Assembly: GCF_001700965.1 (NCBI RefSeq)
Contig: NZ_CP016756.1
Location: 4,268,501-4,332,500 of the forward strand
Reading direction: 5' to 3'
DNA length: 64,000 nt
Source of the DNA: Stenotrophomonas nitritireducens
Lineage (GTDB): Bacteria > Pseudomonadota > Gammaproteobacteria > Xanthomonadales > Xanthomonadaceae
The translations under genes and the position numbers were made by a program. Positions 26,652-35,519 of this stretch are shown in pieces. Numbering within the stretch: the stretch's first letter is position 1; each line of letters begins with the position of its first letter. The notes beneath the pieces are model-generated. The model had not been told where the DNA came from. It saw only the letters and a list, made by a program, of their open reading frames with translations, and ran no database searches.

Positions 26652-28097
26652 TCAGCCGTTCTTGGCCTTGTTTTCCGCGTTCAGCTTGCTATGGCGCACG
26701 CCGTACAGGAAATAGATGATGAAGCCGGTAGCCGTCCAGACGCCCATCAGCATCCAGTTGTGCAGGGTCATGGCGGTCAGCAGGGCGATGCAGCTGAGCA
26801 CGCCCAGGCTGCAGATCAACCAGGCCATCGGAATGCGGAACGGGCGCGGCAGGTCCGGTTGGGTGCGGCGCAGTACCAGTACGCCGGCGCAGACCGCGGC
26901 AAAGGCGATCAGCGTGCCCATCGAGGTCAGCTCGCCGAGGATGTCCAGCGGGAACAGTGCCGCCAGCAGGGCAATGCCGATACCGGTGATGACGGTATTG
27001 ATGTGCGGCGTGCGGTACTTGGGGTGGATCTTGGTGAACACCGGCGGCAGCAGGCCATCACGGCCCATGATCATGAAGATGCGCGGTTGCCCGATCACCA
27101 TCACCAGCACCACCGAGGCCAGGCCGATCAAGGCGCCGATCTCGACGATGATGCGCAGCCAGTCCAGCTGCGGGTGGGCAGCTACCGCGGTGACCACCGG
27201 CTCGGCCGTGCCCAGCAGCTGGTACGGCACCAGACCGGTCATCACTGCCGCCATGGCGATGTACAGAATCGTGCAGATCACCAGCGAGAGCAGCATGCCG
27301 ATCGGCAGGTCGCGTTGCGGGCGATGCGATTCCTGCGCCGCAACCGACACCGCTTCAAAGCCGATATAGGCGAAGAACACCATCGCCGCGCCGCGCAGCA
27401 CGCCCTCGAAGCCGTACTTGCCCGGGCCTTCGTTGGCCGGGATGAACGGGGTCCAGTTGCTGGTGTCCACGTATTTCCAGCCAGCAATGATCACCAGGAT
27501 GATCAGGCCGGTCTTGAGCACCACCATGGCCATGTTCATCGCTGAGGACTTGCTGATGCCAACGTAGCACAGCCAGGTCAGCAGCAGCACCAGGATCGCG
27601 GCTGGGATATTCGCGATTGCCCCGGTCGGCTTGAGCTGGGCGTCCAGCGGCGCATTGACCAGCGCCGCCGGCAGGTGGATGTCGAAGTGGTTGAGGAAGC
27701 TCAGGAAGTAGCCGGTCCAGCTGACTGCCACGGCCGACGCCGAAACGCCGTATTCCAGCACCAGCATCCAGCCGATGAACCAGGCCGAAAGTTCACCGAA
27801 GGTGGCGTAGGTATAGGTGTAGGCGCTGCCGGACACCGGCACCATCGAGGCGAATTCGGCATAGGCCAGCGCGCAGAAGGCGCAACAGACCGCCGCCAGC
27901 ACGAAGGACAGCATGATCGCCGGGCCGGCGTGGTTGGCCGCGGCCTGGCCGGTGATGACGAAGATGCCGCCACCGATCACCGCGCCGATGCCCAAGGCGG
28001 TCAAGCCCCACGGGCCGAGGGTGCGCCGCAGGCTCAAGCCATTGGCCTCCTGGTGCGCGGCGTGCGGGTGTTTGGTGGCCCAGAGTTGCTTGAACAT
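26652..28097 (-). CDS. CAT-type cationic amino acid permease, copy 1
   Basis: The 481-residue APC-superfamily protein has about 12-14 helices and the family signature LGIGAVIGGGIFVITGQAAANHAGPA, then SGSAYTYTYATFGELSAWFIGWML and FFAYIGFEAVSVAAQESHRPQRDLP. It most resembles bacterial YfnA/YhdG-type permeases; the substrate is probably a cationic or broad amino acid, by family only. The start MFKQLWATKHP at 28097 is the family start; the longer frame runs into the upstream terminator. A close paralogue lies directly upstream. Confidence 0.88.
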   Translation of the reverse strand: MFKQLWATKHPHAAHQEANGLSLRRTLGPWGLTALGIGAVIGGGIFVITGQAAANHAGPAIMLSFVLAAVCCAFCALAYAEFASMVPVSGSAYTYTYATFGELSAWFIGWMLVLEYGVSASAVAVSWTGYFLSFLNHFDIHLPAALVNAPLDAQLKPTGAIANIPAAILVLLLTWLCYVGISKSSAMNMAMVVLKTGLIILVIIAGWKYVDTSNWTPFIPANEGPGKYGFEGVLRGAAMVFFAYIGFEAVSVAAQESHRPQRDLPIGMLLSLVICTILYIAMAAVMTGLVPYQLLGTAEPVVTAVAAHPQLDWLRIIVEIGALIGLASVVLVMVIGQPRIFMIMGRDGLLPPVFTKIHPKYRTPHINTVITGIGIALLAALFPLDILGELTSMGTLIAFAAVCAGVLVLRRTQPDLPRPFRIPMAWLICSLGVLSCIALLTAMTLHNWMLMGVWTATGFIIYFLYGVRHSKLNAENKAKNG

Positions 28098-28132
28098 GTT
28101 TCGGGTCTTCGCTCGTCGGTGCGCGGCGGGCG

Positions 28133-28164
28133 CGCAAAAGAAAACCGGCGCGCGGGGCGCCGGT
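28133..28164 (-). terminator. Intrinsic terminator of the second permease
   Basis: On the minus strand ACCGGCGC pairs with GCGCCGGT (28144-28164) and is followed by TTTTCTTTT. It sits between the two permease genes, so copy 2 is likely terminated before copy 1. Confidence 0.85.
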
Positions 28165-28174
28165 CGAGGTGGTA

Positions 28175-29650
28175 TCAGGCGCGCTTGTTGAGCTTGCTGT
28201 GGCGGATGCCGTAACCGAAATAAATGAACAGGCCCAACACGGTCCAACCGACGAACAGGTGCCAATGCACGACGAAGGCCTGCATGAACAGCGCCAGGCA
28301 GGCGATCGCACCCAGCGGGCAGATCAGCCATGCAGCCGGCACCTTGAACGGACGCACGATGTCCGGCTTGGTCCGGCGCAGCACCAGCACGCCGATGCAG
28401 ACGGTGGCAAAGGCCAGCAGGGTGCCCATCGACACCAGCTCACCCAGCACGTTCAGCGGCACCAGCCCGGCCAGGGCGGCGGCCAGCACGCCGACCACGA
28501 TGGTGCTGACATACGGAGTACGGAAGCGCGGGTGCACCTTGCCGAACACCTTCGGCAACAGGCCATCGCGCGAGATCGTATAGGCAATGCGCGACTGGCC
28601 CATCATCATCACCAGCACCACCGAGGACAGGCCGGCAATGGCGCCGATCTCGACCGCGGTCTTGAGCCAGGAGAGGCTGGGGTAGGCTTCCAGCGCGGTG
28701 GCCACCGGCTTGTCGGTGCCCAGCAGGTTGTACGGCAGCATGCCGGTCAATACGGCACAGACGATGATGTAGACCAAGGTGCAGACCGCAAGCGAACCGA
28801 GCAGGCCGATCGGCATGTTCTTCTGCGGATCCTTGGTCTCACCGGCGGCGGTGGAGACCGCATCGAAGCCGATGTAGGCGAAGAACACGATGGTGGCTGC
28901 GCGGAACACGCCACTCCAGCCGAACTCACCAAAGGTGCCGGTGTTCTGCGGGATGAACGGGTGCCAGTTGGCCGGGTCGATGTACTGGATGCCGAAGCCC
29001 ACGAACAGGCAGATCACGGTGATCTTGATCGCCACGATCACCGCATTGACCAAGGTGGACTGGGTCACGCCGACATACAGCAAGCCGGTGATGGCAGCCA
29101 CGATCAGCACGGCAGGCAGATTGAACAGCTTGCCGGAGTTGACGAACTCACTGCCGGTCCAGGCCAGCGGCGCGGCCGACAAGGCGTCGGGGAAGGGCAT
29201 GTGCAGCGTGGTGGTGATGAAACTGATCAGGTAGGCCGACCAGCCGACCGCCACCGAAGCCGAAGCGAACAGGTACTCCAGCACCAGGCACCAGCCGATG
29301 AACCAGGCCATGCCTTCGCCCAGAGTGGCGTAGGAATAGGAGTAGGCGCTGCCGGAGACCGGCATCATTGCCGCGAACTCGGCGTAACACAGGCCGGCCA
29401 AGGCGCAGGCAATGCCGGCGAATACGAAGGACAGCATCACCGCCGGGCCGGCATGGTTGGCCGCAGCCTGGCCGGTCAGAACGAAGATGCCGGCGCCGAT
29501 GACCGCGCCTATGCCCAACAGGATCAGGTGCTTGGCCGTGAGGGTGCGTTTGAGTGTGGCTTCGCCTTGCAGGCTGCCTTCGACAGGCTCACCGGCATCG
29601 ACATGTGCGGCCGGTTCGACCGGCTTGACCCTCAACAGTGCTTTGAGCAT
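28175..29650 (-). CDS. CAT-type cationic amino acid permease, copy 2
   Basis: The 491-residue permease is clearly paralogous to its downstream neighbour: GIGAVIGAGIFVLTGQAAAN, GSAYSYSYATLGEGMAWFIGWCL and FFAYIGFDAVSTAAGETKDPQK align block for block. It has a longer N-terminal cytosolic tail (about 45 residues). The start is taken at MLKALLRVKPVEP. It is divergent from the Nudix gene. Confidence 0.88.
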   Translation of the reverse strand: MLKALLRVKPVEPAAHVDAGEPVEGSLQGEATLKRTLTAKHLILLGIGAVIGAGIFVLTGQAAANHAGPAVMLSFVFAGIACALAGLCYAEFAAMMPVSGSAYSYSYATLGEGMAWFIGWCLVLEYLFASASVAVGWSAYLISFITTTLHMPFPDALSAAPLAWTGSEFVNSGKLFNLPAVLIVAAITGLLYVGVTQSTLVNAVIVAIKITVICLFVGFGIQYIDPANWHPFIPQNTGTFGEFGWSGVFRAATIVFFAYIGFDAVSTAAGETKDPQKNMPIGLLGSLAVCTLVYIIVCAVLTGMLPYNLLGTDKPVATALEAYPSLSWLKTAVEIGAIAGLSSVVLVMMMGQSRIAYTISRDGLLPKVFGKVHPRFRTPYVSTIVVGVLAAALAGLVPLNVLGELVSMGTLLAFATVCIGVLVLRRTKPDIVRPFKVPAAWLICPLGAIACLALFMQAFVVHWHLFVGWTVLGLFIYFGYGIRHSKLNKRA

Positions 29651-29837
29651 TCCACGATTTCCCGAGCTGTGTGTTGGCCCGGACGCGCTTGCGCGACCGG
29701 GGCCGTCTGTATGGCGACGCAATCTGAATGGTCGGCAACCACGCTACCTTGCCAAACACCGCGAAACTCGACAAGCGCATATGCAGCATGGATGGCGATA
29801 ATGGCGGCCGGATCAGATCGAAGAACGACCCCGCATC

Positions 29838-30383
29838 ATGCATGAACACGACCGGCAGCTGGACCTGGCGCTGCGTAACTACGCAATGGCCCACCCATCG
29901 GATGAGGGGGTGACGCGGGAATTTCTGACATTGCTGGCCGAGAAGAGGCAGGACCCCTTTACCCGCGAGCGTGTCGCCGGCCACTTCACCGGCAGTGCCT
30001 GGCTGGTCAGCGCCGATGGCCAGCGCGCGCTGCTCACCCACCATCGCAAACTGCAGCGTTGGCTGCAGCTGGGTGGACATGCCGATGGCGACCACGACCT
30101 GGCGGCGGTGGCGCTGCGCGAGGCGGAGGAAGAATCGGGACTGCCCGGGCTGAGTTTGGCGTCGGCAGAGATCTTCGATCTGGATCGCCACTGGATCCCC
30201 GAGCGCAAGGAGGTGCCGGGCCATTGGCACTATGACGTGCGCTATGTGGTCGTCGCTGGCGGTAACGAGGCGTTTGTGGTCAGCGAGGAATCGCTGGAAC
30301 TGGCCTGGCGCCCGGTGACCGAGATCGCCGCCGACCAGGATGAGTCCATGCGTCGCATGGCAAACCGGTGGCTGCAGAGATAG
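29838..30383 (+). CDS. Nudix hydrolase
   Basis: The 181-residue protein has a Nudix box reading G-HADGD-H-DLAAVAL-REAEEESGL, where the first conserved Glu of GX5EX7REUXEEXGU is replaced by His; the REAEEESG metal-binding core is intact. Such GGHADGD variants form a recognised subgroup. Substrate unknown. The C-terminal EERKEVPGHWHYDVRY-like block (IPERKEVPGHWHYDVRY) is typical of this subgroup. Monocistronic, followed by SMAG repeats. Confidence 0.85.
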   Translation: MHEHDRQLDLALRNYAMAHPSDEGVTREFLTLLAEKRQDPFTRERVAGHFTGSAWLVSADGQRALLTHHRKLQRWLQLGGHADGDHDLAAVALREAEEESGLPGLSLASAEIFDLDRHWIPERKEVPGHWHYDVRYVVVAGGNEAFVVSEESLELAWRPVTEIAADQDESMRRMANRWLQR

Positions 30384-30683
30384 ATGCGGCGCGCAGCGAT
30401 ATTGCGGTGGGACATTGCCGGTAAGACACATTAAATTGCCGGGAAAGCTTCTGGGTAGAGCCGAGCCATGCTCGGCTGGGGCACTACCGGTAAAGCTTCT
30501 GTCGAGCATTGCTCGACACTACAGCTCCCTCCCTTTCGCGTAGCGAAGGGGAGGGTTGGGGAGGGGTTGCTTCTGCCGCGGTGACGTCGCCGGGAAAGCC
30601 CTTGCCGAGCATTGCTCGGCACTACCGGTTTGGGGTTGCCGGTAAAGCCTCTACCGAGCATGGCTCGGCACTACGGGGGCGCG
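30384..30683. repeat. Four SMAG palindromes and a GC hairpin between the Nudix gene and serA
   Basis: SMAG-type elements lie at 30455-30477 (forward, GTAGAGCCGAGCC), 30501-30522 (reverse, variant arms GTCGAGC/GCTCGAC with matching changes on both sides), 30603-30625 and 30652-30674 (reverse). An imperfect hairpin CCCTCCCTTTCGC / GCGAAGGGGAGGG is at 30527-30555. The variant copy keeps pairing, so structure rather than sequence seems conserved. Confidence 0.85.
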
Positions 30684-31925
30684 TCAGTACAGGATGCGGG
30701 TACGCAGGGTGCCCTGGATGGCGGCCAGTTCTTCGCGGATGGCGGCGGCCTGTTCCTCGGTGGCACTGATGTCGATCACCACGTAGCCGACCTTGGGGTC
30801 GGTGCGCAGGAACTGGCCATCGATGTTGAGGTTGTGGCGCGAGAAGATCTCGTTGATCTTGGACAGCACACCCGGCACGTTGCGGTGGATATGCAGCAGG
30901 CGCAGGCTCTGCTCGTGTTCGGGCAGGGTCACTTCCGGGAAATTGACCGCCGACAGGGTCGAGCCGTTGTCGCTGTAGCGCACAAGCTTGGCTGCCACTT
31001 CCACGCCGATGTTCTCCTGCGCTTCCAGCGTGGAGCCGCCGACATGCGGGGTCAGGATCACGTTGTCATGCGCCGTCAGCGGCGACTCGAACAGGTCGCC
31101 ATTGCCCTTGGGCTCGACCGGGAACACGTCTACCGCAGCGCCGCCGAGATGGCCGGAGCCCAGTGCGGCATCCAGCGCGGCAATATCGACCACCGTGCCG
31201 CGCGCTGCATTGATCAGGTGCGCGCCCTTCTTCATCTTGCCCAGCTGTTCGGCACCGATCATCCACTGCGTAGAACCATTCTCCGGCACGTGCAGGGTGA
31301 CCACGTCCGAGCGCGCCAGCAGGTCGTCCAGGCTGATCGCCGGGTGTGCATTGCCCAGCGACAGCTTGGTTTCGATGTCGTGGAAGATCACGTGCATGCC
31401 CAGCGCCTCGGCCAGCACGCCGACCTGGGTGCCGATATGGCCATAGCCGATGATGCCCAGGGTCTTGCCGCGCACCTCGTGGCTGCCGGCAGCCGACTTG
31501 GACCAGCCGCCGCGGTGGCATTCAGCGTTCTTCTGCGGAATGCCGCGGGTCAGCATGATCGCCTCGGCAATCACCAGCTCGGCGACCGAGCGGGTGTTGG
31601 AGTAGGGCGCGTTGAATACCGGAATGCCGGCCAGCTCGGCCGCTTCCAGATCCACCTGGTTGGTGCCGATGCAGAAGCAGCCCACCGCGATCAAGCGCTT
31701 GGCGTGGGCCAGCACCTCGGCGCTGAGGTGGGTGCGCGAACGGATGCCGACGATATGCGCTTCGGCGATGCGCGCCTTCAGTTCGTCCTCGGGCAGCGAC
31801 TTGCTGTACAACTCGATCTGCGAGTAACCGGCCGCCTTGAAGACGTCCACGGCGGTCTGGCTGACCCCCTCAAGCAACAAAACGCGGATGTCCTGCTTCG
31901 GGAACGAGGTCTTCTTGGGCGACAT
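30684..31925 (-). CDS. serA: D-3-phosphoglycerate dehydrogenase SerA
   Basis: SerA oxidises 3-phosphoglycerate with NAD in the first step of serine synthesis. The 413-residue protein is the E. coli-like form with one C-terminal ACT domain (LHIHRNVPGVLSKINEIFSRHNLNI), the likely serine-binding feedback site. The Rossmann motif is IIGYGHIGTQVG; catalytic blocks are NAARGTVVD and TPHVGGSTLEAQ. The start MSPKKTSFPKQDIRVL matches the family though no ribosome binding site is visible. It is divergent from a D-2-hydroxyglutarate dehydrogenase-like gene 202 bases away. Confidence 0.96.
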   Translation of the reverse strand: MSPKKTSFPKQDIRVLLLEGVSQTAVDVFKAAGYSQIELYSKSLPEDELKARIAEAHIVGIRSRTHLSAEVLAHAKRLIAVGCFCIGTNQVDLEAAELAGIPVFNAPYSNTRSVAELVIAEAIMLTRGIPQKNAECHRGGWSKSAAGSHEVRGKTLGIIGYGHIGTQVGVLAEALGMHVIFHDIETKLSLGNAHPAISLDDLLARSDVVTLHVPENGSTQWMIGAEQLGKMKKGAHLINAARGTVVDIAALDAALGSGHLGGAAVDVFPVEPKGNGDLFESPLTAHDNVILTPHVGGSTLEAQENIGVEVAAKLVRYSDNGSTLSAVNFPEVTLPEHEQSLRLLHIHRNVPGVLSKINEIFSRHNLNIDGQFLRTDPKVGYVVIDISATEEQAAAIREELAAIQGTLRTRILY

Positions 31926-32127
31926 GTCGTGAACGGCGGCGAAGGTGGTAGGCCGCCAACTATGCCAGAAGCTGCCCTGCTTTTGTGCGCTGCGCAACGC
32001 GGCAAAGCCTTGATGGCAAAAGGTTTCAGATGAAATCCAGATCGCCCGCGTAACGGCTGCTGGATGACTGGACGGGGCGCGATGGGGCTGTCACGCTTGG
32101 CGGCTTTCACGCTGCCGAAGCACCGCC

Positions 32128-33516
32128 ATGACCGATCCGCGCCTGGAATCCCTGCTGCAGTCCTGTCCCGACCTGCGTCTGAAGACCGAGGCCGGCGACC
32201 TGGAACACTACGGGCGCGATTGGACCCGGCGCTGGGCACCGGCACCCTTGGCCATTGCCTTGCCGGGTAGCGTCGAAGAGGTGCAGGCCGTGGTTCGCTG
32301 GGCCAACACGCACAAGGTGGCAGTGGTGCCGTCCGGTGGCCGCACCGGTCTTTCCGGTGGCGCGGTGGCGGCCAACGGCGAGCTGGTGCTCAGCCTGGAG
32401 CGCATGAACAAGCCGCTGGGGTTTGATGCGGTGGACCGCACCCTGGTGGTACAGGCCGGCATGCCACTGGAAGCGGTGCACAACACCGCCAAGGAGCATG
32501 GGTTGATTTATCCGGTGGATTTCGCCGCGCGGGGTTCCTGTTCGATCGGCGGCAACATCGCCACCAATGCCGGCGGCATCCGGGTGATCCGTTACGGCAA
32601 TACCCGCGAATGGATTGCCGGGCTCAAGGTCGTTGCCGGCAACGGCGAGCTGCTGGAGCTCAACAAGGGCCTGATCAAGAACTCCAGTGGCTACGATTTC
32701 CGCCAGCTGATGATCGGCTCGGAAGGTACCCTGGGCATCGTGGTCGAGGCCACGTTGAAGCTCACCGATCCACCGCCGAGCACCAATGTCATGGTGCTGG
32801 CGCTGCCGTCGTTCGAAGTGCTGATGCAGGTGTTCTCGGCGTTCCGTGAGCGCCTGCAGCTGGAAGCCTTTGAATTCTTCACCGATCTGGCGGTCAAGCA
32901 CGTCACCGCGCATGGCGCGCAGTATCCGTTCGAGCAGATCCATCCGTACTACGTGGTCACCGAATACGCCTCGGCCGATGAGGCCGGCGAAGCGGCGGCG
33001 CTGGCGGCGTTCGAGTACTGCATGGAGCAGGGCTGGGTACTGGATGGCGTGATCAGTACCAGCGAGGCCCAGGCCCAGCAGCTATGGCGCCTGCGCGAAG
33101 GCATCACCGAGTCGGTGGCGCGCTACAAGCCCTACAAGAACGACGTGTCGGTGCGCATATCGGCGATGCCGACTTTCCTGGCCGAGACCCAGGCGCTGAT
33201 CAACGGGGCCTATCCGCACTTCGAGGTGGTCTGGTTCGGCCATATCGGCGACGGCAACCTGCACATCAATGTGCTTAAGCCCGACGACACCAGCGATGCG
33301 GAGTTCCTCAGTCAATGCGAGCATGTGACCAAGCTGCTGGCACAGGTGCTGCACCGGTTTGACGGCAGTATTTCTGCCGAGCACGGTATCGGTCTGGTCA
33401 AGAAGGCCTATCTTTCCAGCACACGCAGCGAGGCTGAAATCGCGTTGATGCGCGGCGTCAAACGTGCGTTCGACCCGAACTGGTTGTTGAATCCCGGCAA
33501 GCTGTTCGATGCCTGA
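32128..33516 (+). CDS. FAD-binding D-2-hydroxyacid dehydrogenase, probably D-2-hydroxyglutarate dehydrogenase
   Basis: The 462-residue protein has a PCMH-type FAD domain (VVPSGGRTGLSGGAV, RGSCSIGGNIATNAGGIRV, NSSGYDFRQLMIGSEGTLGI) and the FAD-oxidase C-terminal domain with the metal site HIGDGNLHIN and SAEHGIG. It is in the D-lactate/D-2-hydroxyglutarate/glycolate oxidase family. Divergence from serA favours D-2-hydroxyglutarate: SerA can reduce 2-oxoglutarate to D-2-hydroxyglutarate, and a D2HGDH that recycles it has been shown in Pseudomonas. D-lactate remains possible. Confidence 0.88.
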   Translation: MTDPRLESLLQSCPDLRLKTEAGDLEHYGRDWTRRWAPAPLAIALPGSVEEVQAVVRWANTHKVAVVPSGGRTGLSGGAVAANGELVLSLERMNKPLGFDAVDRTLVVQAGMPLEAVHNTAKEHGLIYPVDFAARGSCSIGGNIATNAGGIRVIRYGNTREWIAGLKVVAGNGELLELNKGLIKNSSGYDFRQLMIGSEGTLGIVVEATLKLTDPPPSTNVMVLALPSFEVLMQVFSAFRERLQLEAFEFFTDLAVKHVTAHGAQYPFEQIHPYYVVTEYASADEAGEAAALAAFEYCMEQGWVLDGVISTSEAQAQQLWRLREGITESVARYKPYKNDVSVRISAMPTFLAETQALINGAYPHFEVVWFGHIGDGNLHINVLKPDDTSDAEFLSQCEHVTKLLAQVLHRFDGSISAEHGIGLVKKAYLSSTRSEAEIALMRGVKRAFDPNWLLNPGKLFDA

Positions 33517-33579
33517 CAGGACTGCCCTGATGAGAGCGATGATCAACCCTCTGCTCGATCAGCAGCGCTGAAAGCGGGC

Positions 33580-34647
33580 TTACTCGCGCGGTAATTCCAG
33601 CACGAAGCGGCTGCCGCCTTCAGCGCCGCTGCGGCAGGAAACACGGCCGCCGTGGGCATCGGTAATTGCCTTGACCACGGCCAGGCCGAGTCCGCTGCCG
33701 CCACCTTGGCGTGAACGCGAGCTCTCGCCGCGCATGAATGGATCGAAGACATGCGGCTGCAGCTCGGCATCGATGCCGGGACCGTTGTCTTCGACGGCCA
33801 GCTGCACGTGGTCCTTGCCGTCCTGGATTGAAATCCGCACCCGCCCTGGGCTGGCGTAGCGGCGCGCGTTTTCAAGCAGGGCGAGCAGGGCCTGACGCAG
33901 GCGGGTCGGGTCGCAATACGCAAGGTGTTCGTCGCGGTGGGTTTCCAGCTCCAGTACGGAACCTGCGTTGCGGAATGCCGGGTCGACCATGGTCATCACC
34001 GAATGCACTTCCTGCACCACATCGGTACGTGCACGTCGTACGTCGAGCCGGCCGTTGCCGGCCAGCCCAAGTACGCGCAGGTCCTCGATCAGCCGCGACA
34101 GGCCTTCCACCTGCGCCAACAGGCTGCGGAACTGCACTTCATCCGGTTGGAACACGCCATCAGCCAAACCCTGCAGACGGCCGCGCAGGATGGTCAGCGG
34201 CGTGCGCAATTCATGCGCGATCGCCACGTGCCACAGCGTGCGCTCGCGGTCCATGTGCTGCAGGCGTGCAGCCATGGTGTTGAAGTCCTCGACCAGCAGG
34301 GCAACCTCATCCAGCGCATCGTCGCTGGCGCTGGCACGCACACCCAGGTCGCCATCGGTGAGCGCGCGCACCGATTCCACCAAGGTGTTGAGCGGGGACA
34401 CGATGCGGCGGGTGAGGCGGATCGATGTGGCCAATGCCAGGGCCAAACCGACCACGGTGACACTTGCCATCCAGACCAGCTCGGGGCCGGTTGGCAGCCA
34501 GCCTTTCTGCTCCAGTGCGCTGGCGGGAAAGAACTCGACCAGAACCGCCCACAGCAGGCAGGAGGACAGAATCGTCATCACGATGACGCTGAGCACCATC
34601 AGCGACATCGACCCGGTGATGTGGCGGTTGAGCCCGGGTCGGCGCAT
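33580..34647 (-). CDS. Membrane sensor histidine kinase (SmeSy/BaeS-like)
   Basis: The 355-residue kinase has two membrane helices (about residues 14-36 and 55-75) with a short periplasmic loop, a HAMP domain, an H-box AHELRTPLTILRG with phospho-acceptor His145, an N-box (LALLENARRYA), VEDNGPGID and GSGLGLAVVK. Its ATG overlaps the regulator stop by one base. The pair is divergent from an RND efflux operon, as smeSyRy is from smeYZ in S. maltophilia. The tiny periplasmic loop suggests sensing within or near the membrane. Confidence 0.88.
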   Translation of the reverse strand: MRRPGLNRHITGSMSLMVLSVIVMTILSSCLLWAVLVEFFPASALEQKGWLPTGPELVWMASVTVVGLALALATSIRLTRRIVSPLNTLVESVRALTDGDLGVRASASDDALDEVALLVEDFNTMAARLQHMDRERTLWHVAIAHELRTPLTILRGRLQGLADGVFQPDEVQFRSLLAQVEGLSRLIEDLRVLGLAGNGRLDVRRARTDVVQEVHSVMTMVDPAFRNAGSVLELETHRDEHLAYCDPTRLRQALLALLENARRYASPGRVRISIQDGKDHVQLAVEDNGPGIDAELQPHVFDPFMRGESSRSRQGGGSGLGLAVVKAITDAHGGRVSCRSGAEGGSRFVLELPRE

Positions 34648-35393
34648 CAGCGATCCGCCGCCAGGCGATAGCCCACGCCGCGCACACTTGCCGGCATGTT
34701 GGCCACGCCTACGTCGTCGAGTTTGCGTCGCAGCTTGCTGACATGGCTGTCGACCGTGCGCTCCAGCGCCTCGCTCTCAGGCAGGCATTGGTGCATGAGC
34801 TCGCCGCGGCTGAAAATGCGGGTCGGTGCCAACGCCATGCAGTGCAGCAACTTGAACTCGGTGAGGGTAAGCAGCAATTCGTGGCTGTAACCTTCGCCTT
34901 CGACGTGCACCGAATGGGTTTGAGGGTCGATCAGCAGCGGCCCTGCTCGCAACGATGCGGCGGCCTGTCGCGGCGCGCTGCGCAGGGTGCGGCGCAGTAC
35001 CGCACGCACCCGGGCGGCGACTTCGGCCGGGTTGAACGGTTTGACCACGTAATCGTCTGCGCCCATCCGCAACGCGGTGAGCTTGTCCAGATCCTGATCC
35101 AGCGCGGTGAGCATGATGATCGGCGTGTCGCTGCTCTGGCGCAGTTGCGAAAGCACGCCCCAGCCATCGATGCCGGGCAACTGGACATCCAGCAACACCA
35201 GATCGGGGCGCGCACTGCGGTGCAGCTCCAGTGCGCTGCGGCCGTCGGCGGCGCGCACAACGCGCAGCTGCTCCCGCTCCAGATAGGCAGCGATGATGTC
35301 GGCGATCTCGGTTTCGTCCTCGACGATCAGGACAAGTGCATCTGGGGAGCGGTCCCATTGCGCCATCATGGCGGCGGGTAGGTGTGCAGTCAT
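34647..35393 (-). CDS. OmpR-family response regulator (SmeRy/BaeR-like)
   Basis: The 248-residue regulator has a receiver domain (VEDETEIAD, phospho-acceptor Asp69 in LLDVQLPG, ADDYVVKPFN) and a winged-helix DNA-binding domain (LTLTEFKLLHCMA, RTVDSHVSKLRRKL, VRGVGYRL). It is upstream of and overlaps the kinase. It lies 126 bases from the divergent efflux adaptor and probably controls both directions from that gap. The start at 35393 is chosen by family; ATG codons at 35369 and 35366 are alternatives. Confidence 0.9.
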   Translation of the reverse strand: MTAHLPAAMMAQWDRSPDALVLIVEDETEIADIIAAYLEREQLRVVRAADGRSALELHRSARPDLVLLDVQLPGIDGWGVLSQLRQSSDTPIIMLTALDQDLDKLTALRMGADDYVVKPFNPAEVAARVRAVLRRTLRSAPRQAAASLRAGPLLIDPQTHSVHVEGEGYSHELLLTLTEFKLLHCMALAPTRIFSRGELMHQCLPESEALERTVDSHVSKLRRKLDDVGVANMPASVRGVGYRLAADR

Positions 35394-35519
35394 TGCCGGG
35401 TCGGGGCCGAAAGGTTCTTGCCTCCATGCTATCTCCACATTGCCTCCATCGAAACCCCATCATCGCCTTGCACACTGCGCACCTGCGTTCCTGCAGGCTT
35501 TCCAGTACCACGTGTAGTG

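Noticed and set aside
26544..29845. Two long His/Gln/Asp-rich plus-strand frames opposite the permeases
   Set aside because: Composition is that of antisense to membrane protein genes, and the frames run through terminators and repeats.
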